Under the pieces are notes generated by a model. The model was given only the letters and a program-made list of their open reading frames with translations. It was not told where the DNA came from and searched no databases. The translations under genes and the position numbers were made by a program. Below, in pieces: positions 46,056 to 55,188 of a DNA stretch of 64,000 nt (position 1 is its first letter; each line of letters opens with the position of its first letter). The DNA is from Pseudomonas sp. CC120222-01a. Its GTDB lineage: Bacteria; Pseudomonadota; Gammaproteobacteria; Pseudomonadales; Pseudomonadaceae. The DNA is taken from positions 226,239 through 290,238 of the forward strand of contig NZ_QEQQ01000004.1 of assembly GCF_003097235.1 (NCBI RefSeq), written 5' to 3'.

Positions 46056-46955
46056 GTGACAACGGCCAATGCCTTGCAGGTTCAGGCTTTCCACACCACC
46101 GATGTCACCGAACAGGTGCGCGCCACCCCCGGATGGCAGCAGCAATACCGGCAGATGTCGCCAGGGCATTTCAGTGGCCAACTGCGCTGCCTGGGGCTCG
46201 ATGGTGTAGAGGTATACGAAGAGCGCCTGAATACCCGGGTCGAGCAGTTCTTCCGTGCGCCGAGCGGTTCATTGGCGTTCTGTTTCGACCAGAGCGAAAA
46301 CAGCCTGTACCTGCTCAACGAGCAGAGCCGCAACATCTGGATCACGCCGGAGAACTACCAGGAAGTCGCCGTGGTGTTCGACCAGGCGTTTCTCGCCCGC
46401 CACGGCCTGGACCCGCAACGGCTCGAAGGCTTGTTCATGGTGCCATTGGGCAGCGGCCAGAATGCGTTGTTCGGCAGCTGGCTTAGCGCCACCTTGACCC
46501 GCCTTGGCCAGGCCGATTGCCCACTGCAAGGGCAGGCACTGGCCGAGCAGTTGCTCGAGGACTGCCTGTTCATCCTCGACAACGCCTGCCAGCGCTTGCA
46601 GGGCGGGGCGCTGGGGCGGCGTGGCGAGGAGCGGGCGATCATGCAGCGGGTCAGTGAGTGGGCCGCAGATTGCCCGGAAGAAACCCTCAATCTGGTGGAG
46701 CTGGCCGAGGTGGCCGGTGTGTCGCTGCGCCAGCTGCAGCAGGCGTTCAAGGCGTTTACCGGGATGCCGCCGGCGCACTGGCTGCGCTTGCGTCGGCTCA
46801 ACGGCGCGCGGCGGGATCTGTTGCGCGGCGGTGAGGTGACCGTGGCTGAGGTGGCCATGCGCTGGTCGTTCTGGCATTTGGGAAGGTTTTCAGAGAGTTA
46901 CCGGCAGTTGTTCAAGGAATTTCCGAGCGAGACTCTCAAGCGGGGTAGGGGCTGA
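46056..46955 (+). CDS. AraC-family regulator of the gamma-glutamyl-amine locus
   Basis: Product of 299 residues with a cupin-like N-terminal part and a C-terminal double helix-turn-helix (NLVELAEVAGVSLRQLQQAFKAF ... FWHLGRFSESYRQLFKEFPS). GTG 46056 follows AGGAC at 46046-46050; a longer frame from 45927 is unlikely. It is divergent from the PuuA-like gene (152 bp between starts), so it is the probable activator. The effector amine is unknown. Confidence 0.82.
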   Translation: MTTANALQVQAFHTTDVTEQVRATPGWQQQYRQMSPGHFSGQLRCLGLDGVEVYEERLNTRVEQFFRAPSGSLAFCFDQSENSLYLLNEQSRNIWITPENYQEVAVVFDQAFLARHGLDPQRLEGLFMVPLGSGQNALFGSWLSATLTRLGQADCPLQGQALAEQLLEDCLFILDNACQRLQGGALGRRGEERAIMQRVSEWAADCPEETLNLVELAEVAGVSLRQLQQAFKAFTGMPPAHWLRLRRLNGARRDLLRGGEVTVAEVAMRWSFWHLGRFSESYRQLFKEFPSETLKRGRG

Positions 46956-46976
46956 GATTCTTGTTGTCCATACTGG

Positions 46977-47066
46977 CCTCTTCGCGGGCACGCCCGCTCC
47001 CACAGGGACATCACTGCCCTCAGGTCTGGTGATATCCCTGTGGGAGCGGGCGTGCCCGCGAAGAGG
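46977..47066. repeat. REP pair (inverted repeat)
   Basis: Two perfect 32-base arms (46977-47008 and 47035-47066) run CCTCTTCGCGGGCACGCCCG to CTCCCACAGGGA and its complement, separated by 26 bp. Same subfamily as the pair at 55076. Located between the AraC gene and the helicase-like gene. Confidence 0.88.
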
Positions 47067-47137
47067 TCGGTACAGACAACCCAGCATTCCCATTGGAAAA
47101 TTGCTATCGTGCCCGGCAGTTTCCACCCGAGGTCCCG

Positions 47138-49051
47138 ATGTTCTACCTGCCTTTGCCCAGCGACCAGGCCGACCGCCTGGCCAGCGCGCCCCTCGCCACC
47201 GACTTCTTCCCCAGCGCCAGCCTGCTGGAAGCTGCCGCCGTGCTGTTCGTGCAGAACCTGCCGCGCCAACCGGCCAGCGCCTCGGCGGACACACAGGAGC
47301 GCCGCTTCGCCGAGATCGTGCGCATCGCCAATGAAGTCGAAGCCGCAGCCCCGGGCCGCTTCCAGCGGCAGGTCGCGCAACACTTCGACCGCGAGGCGTT
47401 CGCCATGGGGCTGGGCATGCTCGGTGAGAACGGCGTCGCCCTGGTGTCAGCCGAAACCGAGTACCAGGCCGACGAGTTCCAGGACGCCGAAGGCCAGTGG
47501 AATTTCCAGTTCGCCGACAGCTATCGCCAGCGCGTAACCCCGCTGCACCCGGTGTACCTGCCGTCACTGGCCAGCGACCTGATGCTCAGTGACCAGCAGA
47601 ACCGTCTGCTGCGCGAATTCCTCTGCGGCGTCGACGAATCGGTAGCCGTGCAGGGCTTCGCCGGCACCGGCAAGACCTTCCTGATCCACCAGTTCGCGCG
47701 CCTGCTCGACCCCCAGCGCACGCTGTTGCTGGCCCTCACCGAAGGCCAGTTGCGGGCGTTGCAGGCACGGGTGAAGGATGCCCAGGCCTACACCGCGCTG
47801 ACGTTCGGCCAGTTGGCCGACGAAATTCTAAACCGAGACCTCACCAGCAATGGCTGGCGCCTGCGCGACCCATACCGCACCAAACTGTCCTGGCGCCCGC
47901 AGGAGGCGCAGGTGGTGCGCTGGCTGAACATCCCCGACATCGGCCCGCTCGCCGCGCGCGATGTGGTGGCTCTGTGCGTCAAGGCCGTGCGCAGCTTCTG
48001 CCGCAGCGGTGACAGCCAGTTGCAGCTGCATCACCTGCCCTGGGCCGGGCCTGGCACCACGCCGCTGGACCAGGAAGTGCTGCTGGAAAAGGCCCGCCTG
48101 TACTGGCACGAACTGATCCGCCCGTCCGCCCGTGAAATCCAGCTGCCGGTACGCGACTACCACCGGGTCAAGCTGCTGTCGCTGACGGCCGAGGTGATCG
48201 ACAGCCGCTACAGCCACGTCATCGTCGACGAGGCCCATGAGCTTTCCGCCCCGATGCTGGCCGTGCTCGATCGCAGCCCGCAGTCAGTGATTGCCCTGGG
48301 CGACGAGTTGCAGAACCTCAACGGCCTCAGCCCGCACCATGGCAACTTCATCCGTCAGCGCTACATTGACCATTCGTTGCGCGCCGGCCCGGCCATGGAT
48401 GGCGTGCTCAACCCGTTGATCCAGGCGCACCCGGCGGCGATCCAGGCCGCCTTCAGTGGCAGTGCCGAGCATTACACCCGGGTGAGCTTCTTCGACACGG
48501 TGACGGTACCTGAACAGCCCACCGCCTTGATCGTCGATGACGAGTGGGGCCTGTTCGGCTGGTTCCAGCGCCTGACCCATCAAGGGGTACCGTTCGTGCT
48601 GCTGAAGAGTGCGCGCAAGGATTTCGAGCTGTTCGTCGAGGACTGCATCGAGCTGTACCGCTACGGCACCCGGGCGCGCCACCCGATGCTGTTCCGTTAC
48701 CCCAGCTGGCAGGCGCTGGAGCAGGACAAGGGTGACGACAAGGCGTTTGTCGCCGTGGCCGGCATGCTGCGCAAAGGCTATACCGCCGAGCACTTTGCCA
48801 AGGCCAAGAGCCGTTACCGCTGGGACAAGGCGCCGAAGCTGTTCCTCGGGCGGGTGCGGGATGTGAAGAACATGGAGTTCGCCCGGGTGATGGTGTCGCC
48901 GGAGCTGATGGTGGCACCGAGCACGGCGGGCAATCGCAACGAGCGGGCGCGGATGCTGGCGGGGCTGTATACCGCCTGTTCGCGGGCGCGGCATGAACTG
49001 ATCGTGCCGGGGGGGATGCTGGACTGGGTCAAGGACCAGGTCCGGGATTGA
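47138..49051 (+). CDS. Superfamily-1 helicase-like ATPase
   Basis: Product of 637 residues. It has a P-loop near residues 172-179 (QGFAGTGKT), a Walker-B motif VIVDEAHEL near 361, a downstream SF1 motif III-like DRSPQSVIALGDELQNLNG and, near the end, LYTACSRARHELIV (motif VI type). The first 150 residues match nothing I recognise. ATG 47138 has GAGGT upstream; the frame to 47093 is not a likely start. No nuclease domain or partner gene is nearby. It may be a UvrD/PIF1-like repair or defence-associated ATPase; both are guesses. Confidence 0.72.
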   Translation: MFYLPLPSDQADRLASAPLATDFFPSASLLEAAAVLFVQNLPRQPASASADTQERRFAEIVRIANEVEAAAPGRFQRQVAQHFDREAFAMGLGMLGENGVALVSAETEYQADEFQDAEGQWNFQFADSYRQRVTPLHPVYLPSLASDLMLSDQQNRLLREFLCGVDESVAVQGFAGTGKTFLIHQFARLLDPQRTLLLALTEGQLRALQARVKDAQAYTALTFGQLADEILNRDLTSNGWRLRDPYRTKLSWRPQEAQVVRWLNIPDIGPLAARDVVALCVKAVRSFCRSGDSQLQLHHLPWAGPGTTPLDQEVLLEKARLYWHELIRPSAREIQLPVRDYHRVKLLSLTAEVIDSRYSHVIVDEAHELSAPMLAVLDRSPQSVIALGDELQNLNGLSPHHGNFIRQRYIDHSLRAGPAMDGVLNPLIQAHPAAIQAAFSGSAEHYTRVSFFDTVTVPEQPTALIVDDEWGLFGWFQRLTHQGVPFVLLKSARKDFELFVEDCIELYRYGTRARHPMLFRYPSWQALEQDKGDDKAFVAVAGMLRKGYTAEHFAKAKSRYRWDKAPKLFLGRVRDVKNMEFARVMVSPELMVAPSTAGNRNERARMLAGLYTACSRARHELIVPGGMLDWVKDQVRD

Positions 49052-49057
49052 AGAATC

Positions 49058-49076
49058 GGGGCCGCAAAGCGGCCCC
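49058..49076. terminator. Bidirectional terminator hairpin between helicase-like and sad genes
   Basis: GGGGCCGC (49058-49065), AAA, GCGGCCCC (49069-49076) form a perfect 8-bp stem with a 3-base loop between converging genes. The stem is identical to the one at 52784. Confidence 0.7.
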
Positions 49077-49087
49077 AATGCCTTGAA

Positions 49088-50473
49088 TCAGTTACGATCC
49101 AGCCACACGGTCTGGGCATTGGTGAACTCGCGCACACCGAAGTGCGACAGCTCACGCCCGAAACCGCTCTTCTTCACGCCACCAAACGCCACGCGGGGGT
49201 CAGAAGCGCAGTAGCCGTTGATGAACACGCCACCGGTGTCCAGCGCGGCGGTCATGCGCTCGGCCAGCGCATAGTCGGCGGTGTAGATGGTCGATGCCAG
49301 GCCGAACTCGCTGTCGTTGGCCAGCTCTACGGCATGTTCGGCATCACGGGCCGTGATGATCGCCGCCACCGGCCCGAACAGCTCCTGCTTGAAGGCGGTC
49401 ATGTCCGGGGTAACGTTGGCGAACACGGTCGGTGCGTAGAAGTTGCCCACGCCTTCGACCTTGTTGCCGCCCAGCAGCAGGGTGGCGCCTTCGGCCAGCG
49501 TCGCCTGGACCTGGCCATCCAGCTCGTCACGCAGGTCGTAGCGGGCCATCGGGCCGATGTAGGTGTCGTCTTCCAGCGGATTGCCGATTTTCAGCTTGCG
49601 CGTGGCTTCGACGAACTTGCGCGTGAATTCCTCGACCACACCTTCTTCGATGATCAGGCGCTTGGCGGCGGCGCAGACCTGGCCGGTGTTCTGGTAGCGA
49701 CCGATCACGGCGGCCTGCACGGCGGCGTCGATATCGGCGTCAGCCAGCACGATGAACGGGTCGGAACCGCCCAGCTCCAGCACGCACTTCTTCAGCGCCG
49801 CACCCGCCTGGGCACCGATGGCCATGCCGGCGCGCACGCTGCCGGTCAGGGTCACGGCGGCGATGCGCACGTCGTTGATGGCGCGGGTGACGCCGTCCGG
49901 GGTGACGTTCAGCACTTCGAACACGCCTTCAGGCAGGCCGGCGTCCTTGAACAGCTCACCCAGCAGGTAGGCGCTGCCCATCACGTTCGGCGCGTGCTTG
50001 AGCACGTAGGTGTTGCCCGCCAGGATCGCCGGCACGGCGCCGCGCAGCACCTGCCAGACCGGGAAGTTCCACGGCATCACCGCGAGGATCGGGCCCAGCG
50101 GGCGGTATTCGATGCGGGCTTTCTCGACCTGGGTCGGCTCGGCGGCGAGCATGGCCGGGCCGTGCTCGGCATACCAGCGGCACAGGCCAACGCACTTGGC
50201 GACTTCACCACGGGCCTGGGCGATCGGCTTGCCGATTTCGCGGCTGATCATCTGCGCGAAGGCTTCGGCCTTGGCTTCGAGGGTGCTGGCCAGGGCGAGC
50301 AGGTACTCGCTGCGCTGACCCAGCGACACTTGGCGCCACTGGCCGTAGCCAGCCTTGGCACGTTGCAGCGCCGCTTCCAGTGCGGCGTCGGTGTCGAAGG
50401 GGTAGGCGCCGATCTGCTCGCCGCTGAACGGGTCGACGGAGATGGCGTGGGTCAGGCTGCTGATCGCACTCAT
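49088..50473 (-). CDS. sad: NAD-dependent succinate-semialdehyde dehydrogenase (Sad/YneI-like)
   Basis: Product of 461 residues in the ALDH family with the catalytic Glu in LELGGSDPF and the catalytic Cys in NTGQVCAAAKR, at the standard 34-residue spacing. The overall sequence matches Sad/YneI-type semialdehyde dehydrogenases, which oxidise succinate semialdehyde from GABA and putrescine breakdown. It is divergent from a LysR gene, as sad and ptrR (yneI/yneJ) are in E. coli. The window's PuuA/PuuB-like genes make a route from amines to succinate plausible. Confidence 0.82.
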   Translation of the reverse strand: MSAISSLTHAISVDPFSGEQIGAYPFDTDAALEAALQRAKAGYGQWRQVSLGQRSEYLLALASTLEAKAEAFAQMISREIGKPIAQARGEVAKCVGLCRWYAEHGPAMLAAEPTQVEKARIEYRPLGPILAVMPWNFPVWQVLRGAVPAILAGNTYVLKHAPNVMGSAYLLGELFKDAGLPEGVFEVLNVTPDGVTRAINDVRIAAVTLTGSVRAGMAIGAQAGAALKKCVLELGGSDPFIVLADADIDAAVQAAVIGRYQNTGQVCAAAKRLIIEEGVVEEFTRKFVEATRKLKIGNPLEDDTYIGPMARYDLRDELDGQVQATLAEGATLLLGGNKVEGVGNFYAPTVFANVTPDMTAFKQELFGPVAAIITARDAEHAVELANDSEFGLASTIYTADYALAERMTAALDTGGVFINGYCASDPRVAFGGVKKSGFGRELSHFGVREFTNAQTVWLDRN

Positions 50474-50574
50474 GGCGGGGCACTCTCGTTGTTGTTAATC
50501 AGTGACGCCAGACTAGTGGGCTATGGCTTTAATGAAAACTGAATAATAATGAGCGAAACATTCACGTTTGGAGA

Positions 50575-51447
50575 ATGACTGTGGACCTGGTGCAACTGGA
50601 GATCTTCAAGGCCGTGGCCGAGCAGGGCAGCATCAGTGCCGCCGCCCAGCACATCCATCGGGTGCCGTCGAACCTGACCACGCGCATCAAGCAGCTGGAG
50701 GAGGACCTCGGCGTCGAGCTGTTCATCCGCGAAAAAAGCCGCCTGCGCCTGTCGCCTGCGGGCTGGAACTTCCTTGAATACACCCGGCGCATCCTCGACC
50801 TGGTGCACGAGGCGCGGCTGACCGTGGCCGGCGAAGACCCGCAAGGCACCTTCGCCCTGGGTTCGCTGGAGAGTACGGCAGCGGTGCGTATTCCGGCCTT
50901 GCTGGCCGCTTACAACCAGCGCTACCCCAAAGTTGACCTCGACCTGTCCACCGGGCCCTCGGGGACCATGCTCGAAGGCGTGCTGGCGGGGCGCCTGGTG
51001 GCGGCGTTCGTCGACGGCCCGGTGCTGCACCCCACGCTCGAAGGCATGCCGGTGTTCGAGGAGGAGATGGTGATCATCTCGCCGCTCAATCACGCTCCGG
51101 TCACACGTGCCCAGGATGTCAACGGTGCGAGCATCTACGCCTTCCGTGCCAACTGCTCTTACCGCCACCACTTCGAGAACTGGTTCGTCCAGGACCAGGC
51201 GGTGCCCGGCAAGATCCACGAAATGGAGTCGTATCACGGCATGCTCGCTTGCGTCAGCGCCGGTGCCGGCCTGGCCATGTTGCCGCGCAGCATGCTCGAC
51301 AACATGCCCGGCTGCAGCACGGTCTGCGCCTGGCCGATGCAGGAGCAGTTCCGCTACCTGAAGACCTGGCTGGTGTGGCGCCGCGGCACGGTTTCGCGCA
51401 GCCTGAGCATGTTCGTGAAACTTCTCGAAGAGCGGCGAACGGCGTGA
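50575..51447 (+). CDS. ptrR: LysR-family regulator (PtrR/YneJ-like)
   Basis: Product of 290 residues with an N-terminal winged helix ([41 protein letters not shown]) and a LysR effector domain. It diverges from the sad-like gene with 101 bp between starts. In E. coli PtrR (YneJ) lies next to sad and controls putrescine and GABA use, hence the tentative symbol. Effector unverified. Confidence 0.75.
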   Translation: MTVDLVQLEIFKAVAEQGSISAAAQHIHRVPSNLTTRIKQLEEDLGVELFIREKSRLRLSPAGWNFLEYTRRILDLVHEARLTVAGEDPQGTFALGSLESTAAVRIPALLAAYNQRYPKVDLDLSTGPSGTMLEGVLAGRLVAAFVDGPVLHPTLEGMPVFEEEMVIISPLNHAPVTRAQDVNGASIYAFRANCSYRHHFENWFVQDQAVPGKIHEMESYHGMLACVSAGAGLAMLPRSMLDNMPGCSTVCAWPMQEQFRYLKTWLVWRRGTVSRSLSMFVKLLEERRTA

Positions 51448-51507
51448 ACATCAGCAGTGGATGGGGTCCAACATTAGGTAAGCCATCTCCCTGAGGAGGA
51501 GCTGACC

Positions 51508-51960
51508 ATGCGTAACCATCACTATGCTTTGGGCGCCACGCTGCTGATCGCACTGGCGCTGCCCTGGACCCTGGCCGCCGCCGCGGAAGTGGACGACCAC
51601 AACGCCCCCATCGACATGCAAGCCGTGCAGCTGCAGCCGCAAGAGCAGAACGGCGTGCGCTACCTGGAAGGTGGTATCGGCCAGGACGAGGCCAATGCCA
51701 TGCGCCACACCAAGGGCTATGATCTGCACGTCGAACTGTCGACCGGCGCCCACGGCCAGTTCGAAAGCGGCGCTGCGGTCGATATCCAGAACGCACAAGG
51801 CAAGTCGGTGTTGAGCCTTCAGGATGCCGGGCCACTGGTCTATGTCCAGCTGCCACCGGGCCAGTACAAGGTTGTCGGCCAGGGGCAGGGCACTACCGTC
51901 CAGCAACTGGTCACCGTGAACGGCAAGACGCCTGCCACTGCCAGCCTGAACTGGCACTGA
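51508..51960 (+). CDS. Small exported protein of unknown function
   Basis: Product of 150 residues with a signal peptide (ALGATLLIALALPWTLAAA). The mature part is about 120 residues, with the beta-rich phrases YLEGGIGQDEANAMRHTKG, YDLHVELSTGAHGQFESGAA and LPPGQYKVVGQGQGTT, the last resembling a carboxypeptidase-regulatory-like or prealbumin-like turn. GAGGAGGAGCTGACC before ATG 51508 is a good ribosome site. A 10-bp hairpin follows the stop. I do not recognise the family. Confidence 0.75.
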   Translation: MRNHHYALGATLLIALALPWTLAAAAEVDDHNAPIDMQAVQLQPQEQNGVRYLEGGIGQDEANAMRHTKGYDLHVELSTGAHGQFESGAAVDIQNAQGKSVLSLQDAGPLVYVQLPPGQYKVVGQGQGTTVQQLVTVNGKTPATASLNWH

Positions 51961-51972
51961 TCGGTGAAAACG

Positions 51973-51996
51973 GGTGGAGTACGTCTGTACTCCACC
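51973..51996 (+). terminator. Hairpin after the small exported protein gene
   Basis: GGTGGAGTAC (51973-51982) and GTACTCCACC (51987-51996) form a perfect 10-bp stem with a 4-base loop, 12 bp after the stop codon. No T-run follows. Confidence 0.6.
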
Positions 51997-52129
51997 TGGA
52001 GGGGAGCCTGCCGGCATGAGCCTCGACTCACCCTTGCAAGCACTGGAGCAGCAGGGAGGAGGCTGATTACGACTGAGCCACCTGGGCACTGCGGGTAAAT
52101 TCAAACAATGCTGGCAATTCACTTTCAAC

Positions 52130-52158
52130 TTTCTGATTATCTGGACAATAATCAGAAA
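52130..52158. promoter_or_regulatory. Perfect AT-rich dyad upstream of pagL
   Basis: TTTCTGATTAT (52130-52140) and ATAATCAGAAA (52148-52158) are perfect inverted 11-base arms around CTGGACA. The dyad ends 98 bp before the pagL start. It could be an operator, or an RNA hairpin in the 5' leader. No factor was identified. Confidence 0.5.
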
Positions 52159-52256
52159 AGTATTACCCCGTGTGACCGGTTGGATGCACCGTTCACCGCA
52201 AAAATCGAGGGGCCCAAGCCCCCACTTGCCCGTGTGACCATCAGGAGAAGTCATTG

Positions 52257-52778
52257 ATGAAAACCCGTCTTGCCAGCACGCTGGCCGCCGCCCTGTTGGC
52301 GCTTGCCGGCAGCAATCTGGTTCAGGCCGCAGAGATTTCCGGTGCCGTGGGGGCGACCGGCCAAGGCGACATGACCTACCGCCTCGGTATGTCGTTCGAT
52401 TGGGACAAGCAGTGGCTGAAGAGCGACATCGGTTATGTGACGGGCTACTGGGATGCGGCCTACACCTACTGGGAAGGTGGCGATGCCAGCGGTGCCCACT
52501 CGCTGTCGTTCAGCCCGGTGTTCACCTATGAGTTCAGCGGTTTCACCTACACCCCGTACGTCGAAGCCGGTATCGGCCTGGCGGCCTTCTCCAAGACCGA
52601 GGTGGGCGACCATGACCTGGGTTCGGCCGTCAACTTCGAAGACCGCATCGGCTTTGGCCTGAAGCTGCCGGGTGCGCAGAAGGTCGGGGTCCGTCTGATT
52701 CACTATTCCAATGCCGGCATCAAGCAACCGAACGACGGCATCGAATCCTACTCGCTGTTCTACAGCAAGAGCTTCTGA
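52257..52778 (+). CDS. pagL: Lipid A 3-O-deacylase
   Basis: Product of 173 residues with a signal peptide (ending NLVQA) and an eight-strand outer-membrane barrel. The catalytic residues of PagL are present with the expected spacing: H149 and S151 in the LIHYSNAG motif, and E163 in the GIES segment. PagL removes the 3-position acyl chain of lipid A, lowering immune stimulation and altering permeability. AGGAGAAG precedes ATG 52257; TTG 52254 is one codon earlier. A dyad upstream may control it. Confidence 0.93.
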   Translation: MKTRLASTLAAALLALAGSNLVQAAEISGAVGATGQGDMTYRLGMSFDWDKQWLKSDIGYVTGYWDAAYTYWEGGDASGAHSLSFSPVFTYEFSGFTYTPYVEAGIGLAAFSKTEVGDHDLGSAVNFEDRIGFGLKLPGAQKVGVRLIHYSNAGIKQPNDGIESYSLFYSKSF

Positions 52779-52783
52779 TGTTT

Positions 52784-52802
52784 GGGGCCGCCTGGCGGCC
52801 CC
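52784..52802. terminator. Bidirectional terminator between pagL and the TonB receptor
   Basis: GGGGCCGC (52784-52791), CTG, GCGGCCCC (52795-52802) form a perfect 8-bp stem with a 3-base loop between converging genes. Identical stem to 49058. Confidence 0.7.
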
Positions 52803-52808
52803 AGCCTT

Positions 52809-54944
52809 TCAGAAGGTGTAGGAAACCCCGGCCTGCACCGTGCGCGGCGCCCCCGGGTACACGTAGGTGTTGAACGCCCCTTCGTCATAGCCTTTGTTGA
52901 ACACGTTCTTCACGTCCAGGTTCAACCGCACGTGCTCGTTGACCTTGTAGAAGCTCAGCAGGTCGACCACGCTGTAGCGCTCCATGGTGTAGGTGCTGGC
53001 CGCCGTCTGCCCGGCGCGGTCATCCACATACTTCACGCCAACCCCCAGTCCCAGGCCCTTGGCCAGCCCATCCTGGAACTCATAGGTGTTGAGCAGGCTG
53101 AAGCTGTTGCGCGGGATGTTCGCCAGGCGGGTGCCGGTGGGGATGCTATTGTCCTTGGTCACCTCGGCGTCGACATAGGCGTAACCGCCGATCATCCGCC
53201 ATTCCGGGGTCAGGTTGCCGGCGACGTTGATATCCAGGCCGCGGCTGCGCACTTCGCCGGCAGCGACGCTGTAGGTGCCGGTCGGGTCGTTCGGGTCGCG
53301 GGTCAGCACGTTTTCCTTGACGATGTGGTAGATCGCCGCGTCCACGCTCAGCTGACGGTCCAGCGCTTCCCATTTCACGCCCAACTCATATGACTTGCCC
53401 TTTTCCGGGTCGAAGCCAGTGCCTTGCAGGCTCGCGCCGCTGTTGGGCTTGAACGAGCGCGCGGTGTTGGCGTAGACGGCAACGGTGTCGGTCAGGTCGT
53501 AGATCAGGCCGAAGCGTGGGGTGACGCCGTTTTCGCCCTTGTTGAAGTCACCGGCATTGTTGAGCTTGTTGTCGTAATCATGCTCGTAGCGCTCGAAGCG
53601 TACCCCGGCGAGGGCTTTCAGGCGCTCGGTCAGGGCTACCTGGTCCTGGATGAAGGCCGCCCAGGTCTTGAGGTTTTCCTTGTCATGGGTGGTGGTGCGG
53701 GTCAGGGCAGGGCGCGGCTGGCCCAGCACCGGGTCGAAAATGTCGATCGGGTAGGCGCCGGTACCGGCGGCCGAACGCTGGATGATCGAGTTGTAGTCGT
53801 AGTCTTCGTACTCGATACCGGTCAGCAGGGTATGGGCGAAGCCGCCGGTGTCGAAGTGGCCGGTGAGGTTGAGCTGGTAGTCGCGGTCGGTCCACTCCAG
53901 CTTGCGGTAGTTGAAGTTGCGCCCCAGCGTGCGACCGTCGGCCTGCAGGCCATTGGCTTCCACGGCATTGCCCTTGAGCGAGCCGTCCAGCCATTGCAGG
54001 CCGCCACCCAGGGTCCAGTTGTCGTTGAGCAGGTGCTCGAAGCGCAACTGGGCCATGTTGTTGTCGTTGTGCAGCAGGTTGTCGCTGCCTTTTTCCCAGA
54101 TGTTGGTGTCGCGCGAGGCCGTGCCGATCTGGCCGGGCAGGCGGGTCAGGCCGCGATCCAGCGGGTGGTTGTTGCGCATGAAGTCACCTTCGAAGATGAC
54201 CTTGGTGGCGTCGTTGACCTGCCAGCTGATCACCGGTGCAACGTCATAGCGCTCGCTCTCGACATCGTCGCGGAAGCTGTCGCCACCTTCACCCAGCACG
54301 TTCAGGCGATAGGCCAGTGAGCCATCGGCATTCAACGGTCCGGTTGCATCCAGGGTCGCGCGGTGCATGCCCTGGTCGTCGAACTGGCTACCCAGGGTCA
54401 CCTTGGGCTCGGCCAGCGGCTGCTTGCTGACCACGTTGAAGGTGCCACCGGGGTCGCCACGGCCGTAGAGGCTGGTGGCCGGGCCGCGGATCACTTCCAG
54501 GCGCTCGACGGTGTTGGCATCGGGGGCGTTGGGGTAGCCGCGGTTGATCGGGAAGCCGTTGCGGTAGAACTCGCCGGTGGTGAAGCCGCGCACGGTGAAG
54601 GTGGTCAGGCCCTGGCCGCCGAAATTGTTGGCGCGGCCGACGCCACCAGCGTAGTCCAGGCCGTCCTGCAGGCGGGTGGCGCCGGTGTCTTCGAGCACAT
54701 CCTTGGGCACCACGCTGATCGACTGCGGGGTCTCGTGCAGGGCGGTGTCGGTGCGCGTGGCGCTGGCCGAACGGGTGGCCTTGTAGCCATCCACCGGGCC
54801 ATCGGCGCGTTCGCTGTCGGCGCTGCTGGTGATGTTCAGGGCCTGGAGTTCGATCCGGGCCGGATCATTGAGCGGTTCGGGCTCGGCGAAGGCCAGCGGG
54901 GAGATAGCTTGAAGCACACAAAGCGAAACGAACGTGCGACGCAT
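52809..54944 (-). CDS. TonB-dependent siderophore receptor
   Basis: Product of 711 residues with a signal peptide, a possible TonB-box (ELQALNIT) near residue 32, a plug domain (HETPQSISVVPKDVLEDTG ... FTVRGFTTGEFYRNGF and VERLEVIRGPATSLYGRGDPG) and a C-terminal barrel ending VQAGVSYTF. It lacks the extra N-terminal signalling domain of FpvA-type receptors, so it is not tied to a sigma/anti-sigma pair. A Fur-box-like site lies about 56 bp upstream. The siderophore is unknown; family resembles ferrichrome/rhodotorulate-type FhuE receptors. Confidence 0.9.
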   Translation of the reverse strand: MRRTFVSLCVLQAISPLAFAEPEPLNDPARIELQALNITSSADSERADGPVDGYKATRSASATRTDTALHETPQSISVVPKDVLEDTGATRLQDGLDYAGGVGRANNFGGQGLTTFTVRGFTTGEFYRNGFPINRGYPNAPDANTVERLEVIRGPATSLYGRGDPGGTFNVVSKQPLAEPKVTLGSQFDDQGMHRATLDATGPLNADGSLAYRLNVLGEGGDSFRDDVESERYDVAPVISWQVNDATKVIFEGDFMRNNHPLDRGLTRLPGQIGTASRDTNIWEKGSDNLLHNDNNMAQLRFEHLLNDNWTLGGGLQWLDGSLKGNAVEANGLQADGRTLGRNFNYRKLEWTDRDYQLNLTGHFDTGGFAHTLLTGIEYEDYDYNSIIQRSAAGTGAYPIDIFDPVLGQPRPALTRTTTHDKENLKTWAAFIQDQVALTERLKALAGVRFERYEHDYDNKLNNAGDFNKGENGVTPRFGLIYDLTDTVAVYANTARSFKPNSGASLQGTGFDPEKGKSYELGVKWEALDRQLSVDAAIYHIVKENVLTRDPNDPTGTYSVAAGEVRSRGLDINVAGNLTPEWRMIGGYAYVDAEVTKDNSIPTGTRLANIPRNSFSLLNTYEFQDGLAKGLGLGVGVKYVDDRAGQTAASTYTMERYSVVDLLSFYKVNEHVRLNLDVKNVFNKGYDEGAFNTYVYPGAPRTVQAGVSYTF

Positions 54945-54999
54945 CGACGGTACGATCCTGGAGTAGGGCGCTGAGGGGGAGTGTGGGAAGCGTCGAGAA

Positions 55000-55018
55000 A
55001 CTACTACGAATCATTATC
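55000..55018. promoter_or_regulatory. Fur-box-like site before the TonB receptor
   Basis: Read on the plus strand, 55000-55018 matches the 19-base Fur consensus at 13 of 19 positions, with the exact half-site ATCATTATC (55010-55018). It lies about 56 bp from the receptor start codon. Iron repression of the receptor is inferred. Confidence 0.6.
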
Positions 55019-55075
55019 AAATGCATTCTTTTTTATTAGAACTGGTGTACCAGATACCGTGCGCCTGGCAGGACC

Positions 55076-55169
55076 GGCCTCTTCGCGGGCGCGCCCGCTC
55101 CCACAGCGGCCCCGCAGCCCATCAGGCTGGTGGTATACCTGTGGGAGCGGGCAAGCCCGCGAAGAGGCC
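55076..55169. repeat. REP pair (inverted repeat)
   Basis: Arms at 55076-55106 and 55139-55169 begin GGCCTCTTCGCGGGCGCGCC, nearly identical to the 46977 pair, with one internal mismatch between arms (GGGCGCGCC versus GGCAAGCCC). The spacer is 32 bp. Located between the TonB receptor and the universal stress gene. Confidence 0.85.
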
Positions 55170-55188
55170 GACCCAGGCAACTCAGGGC

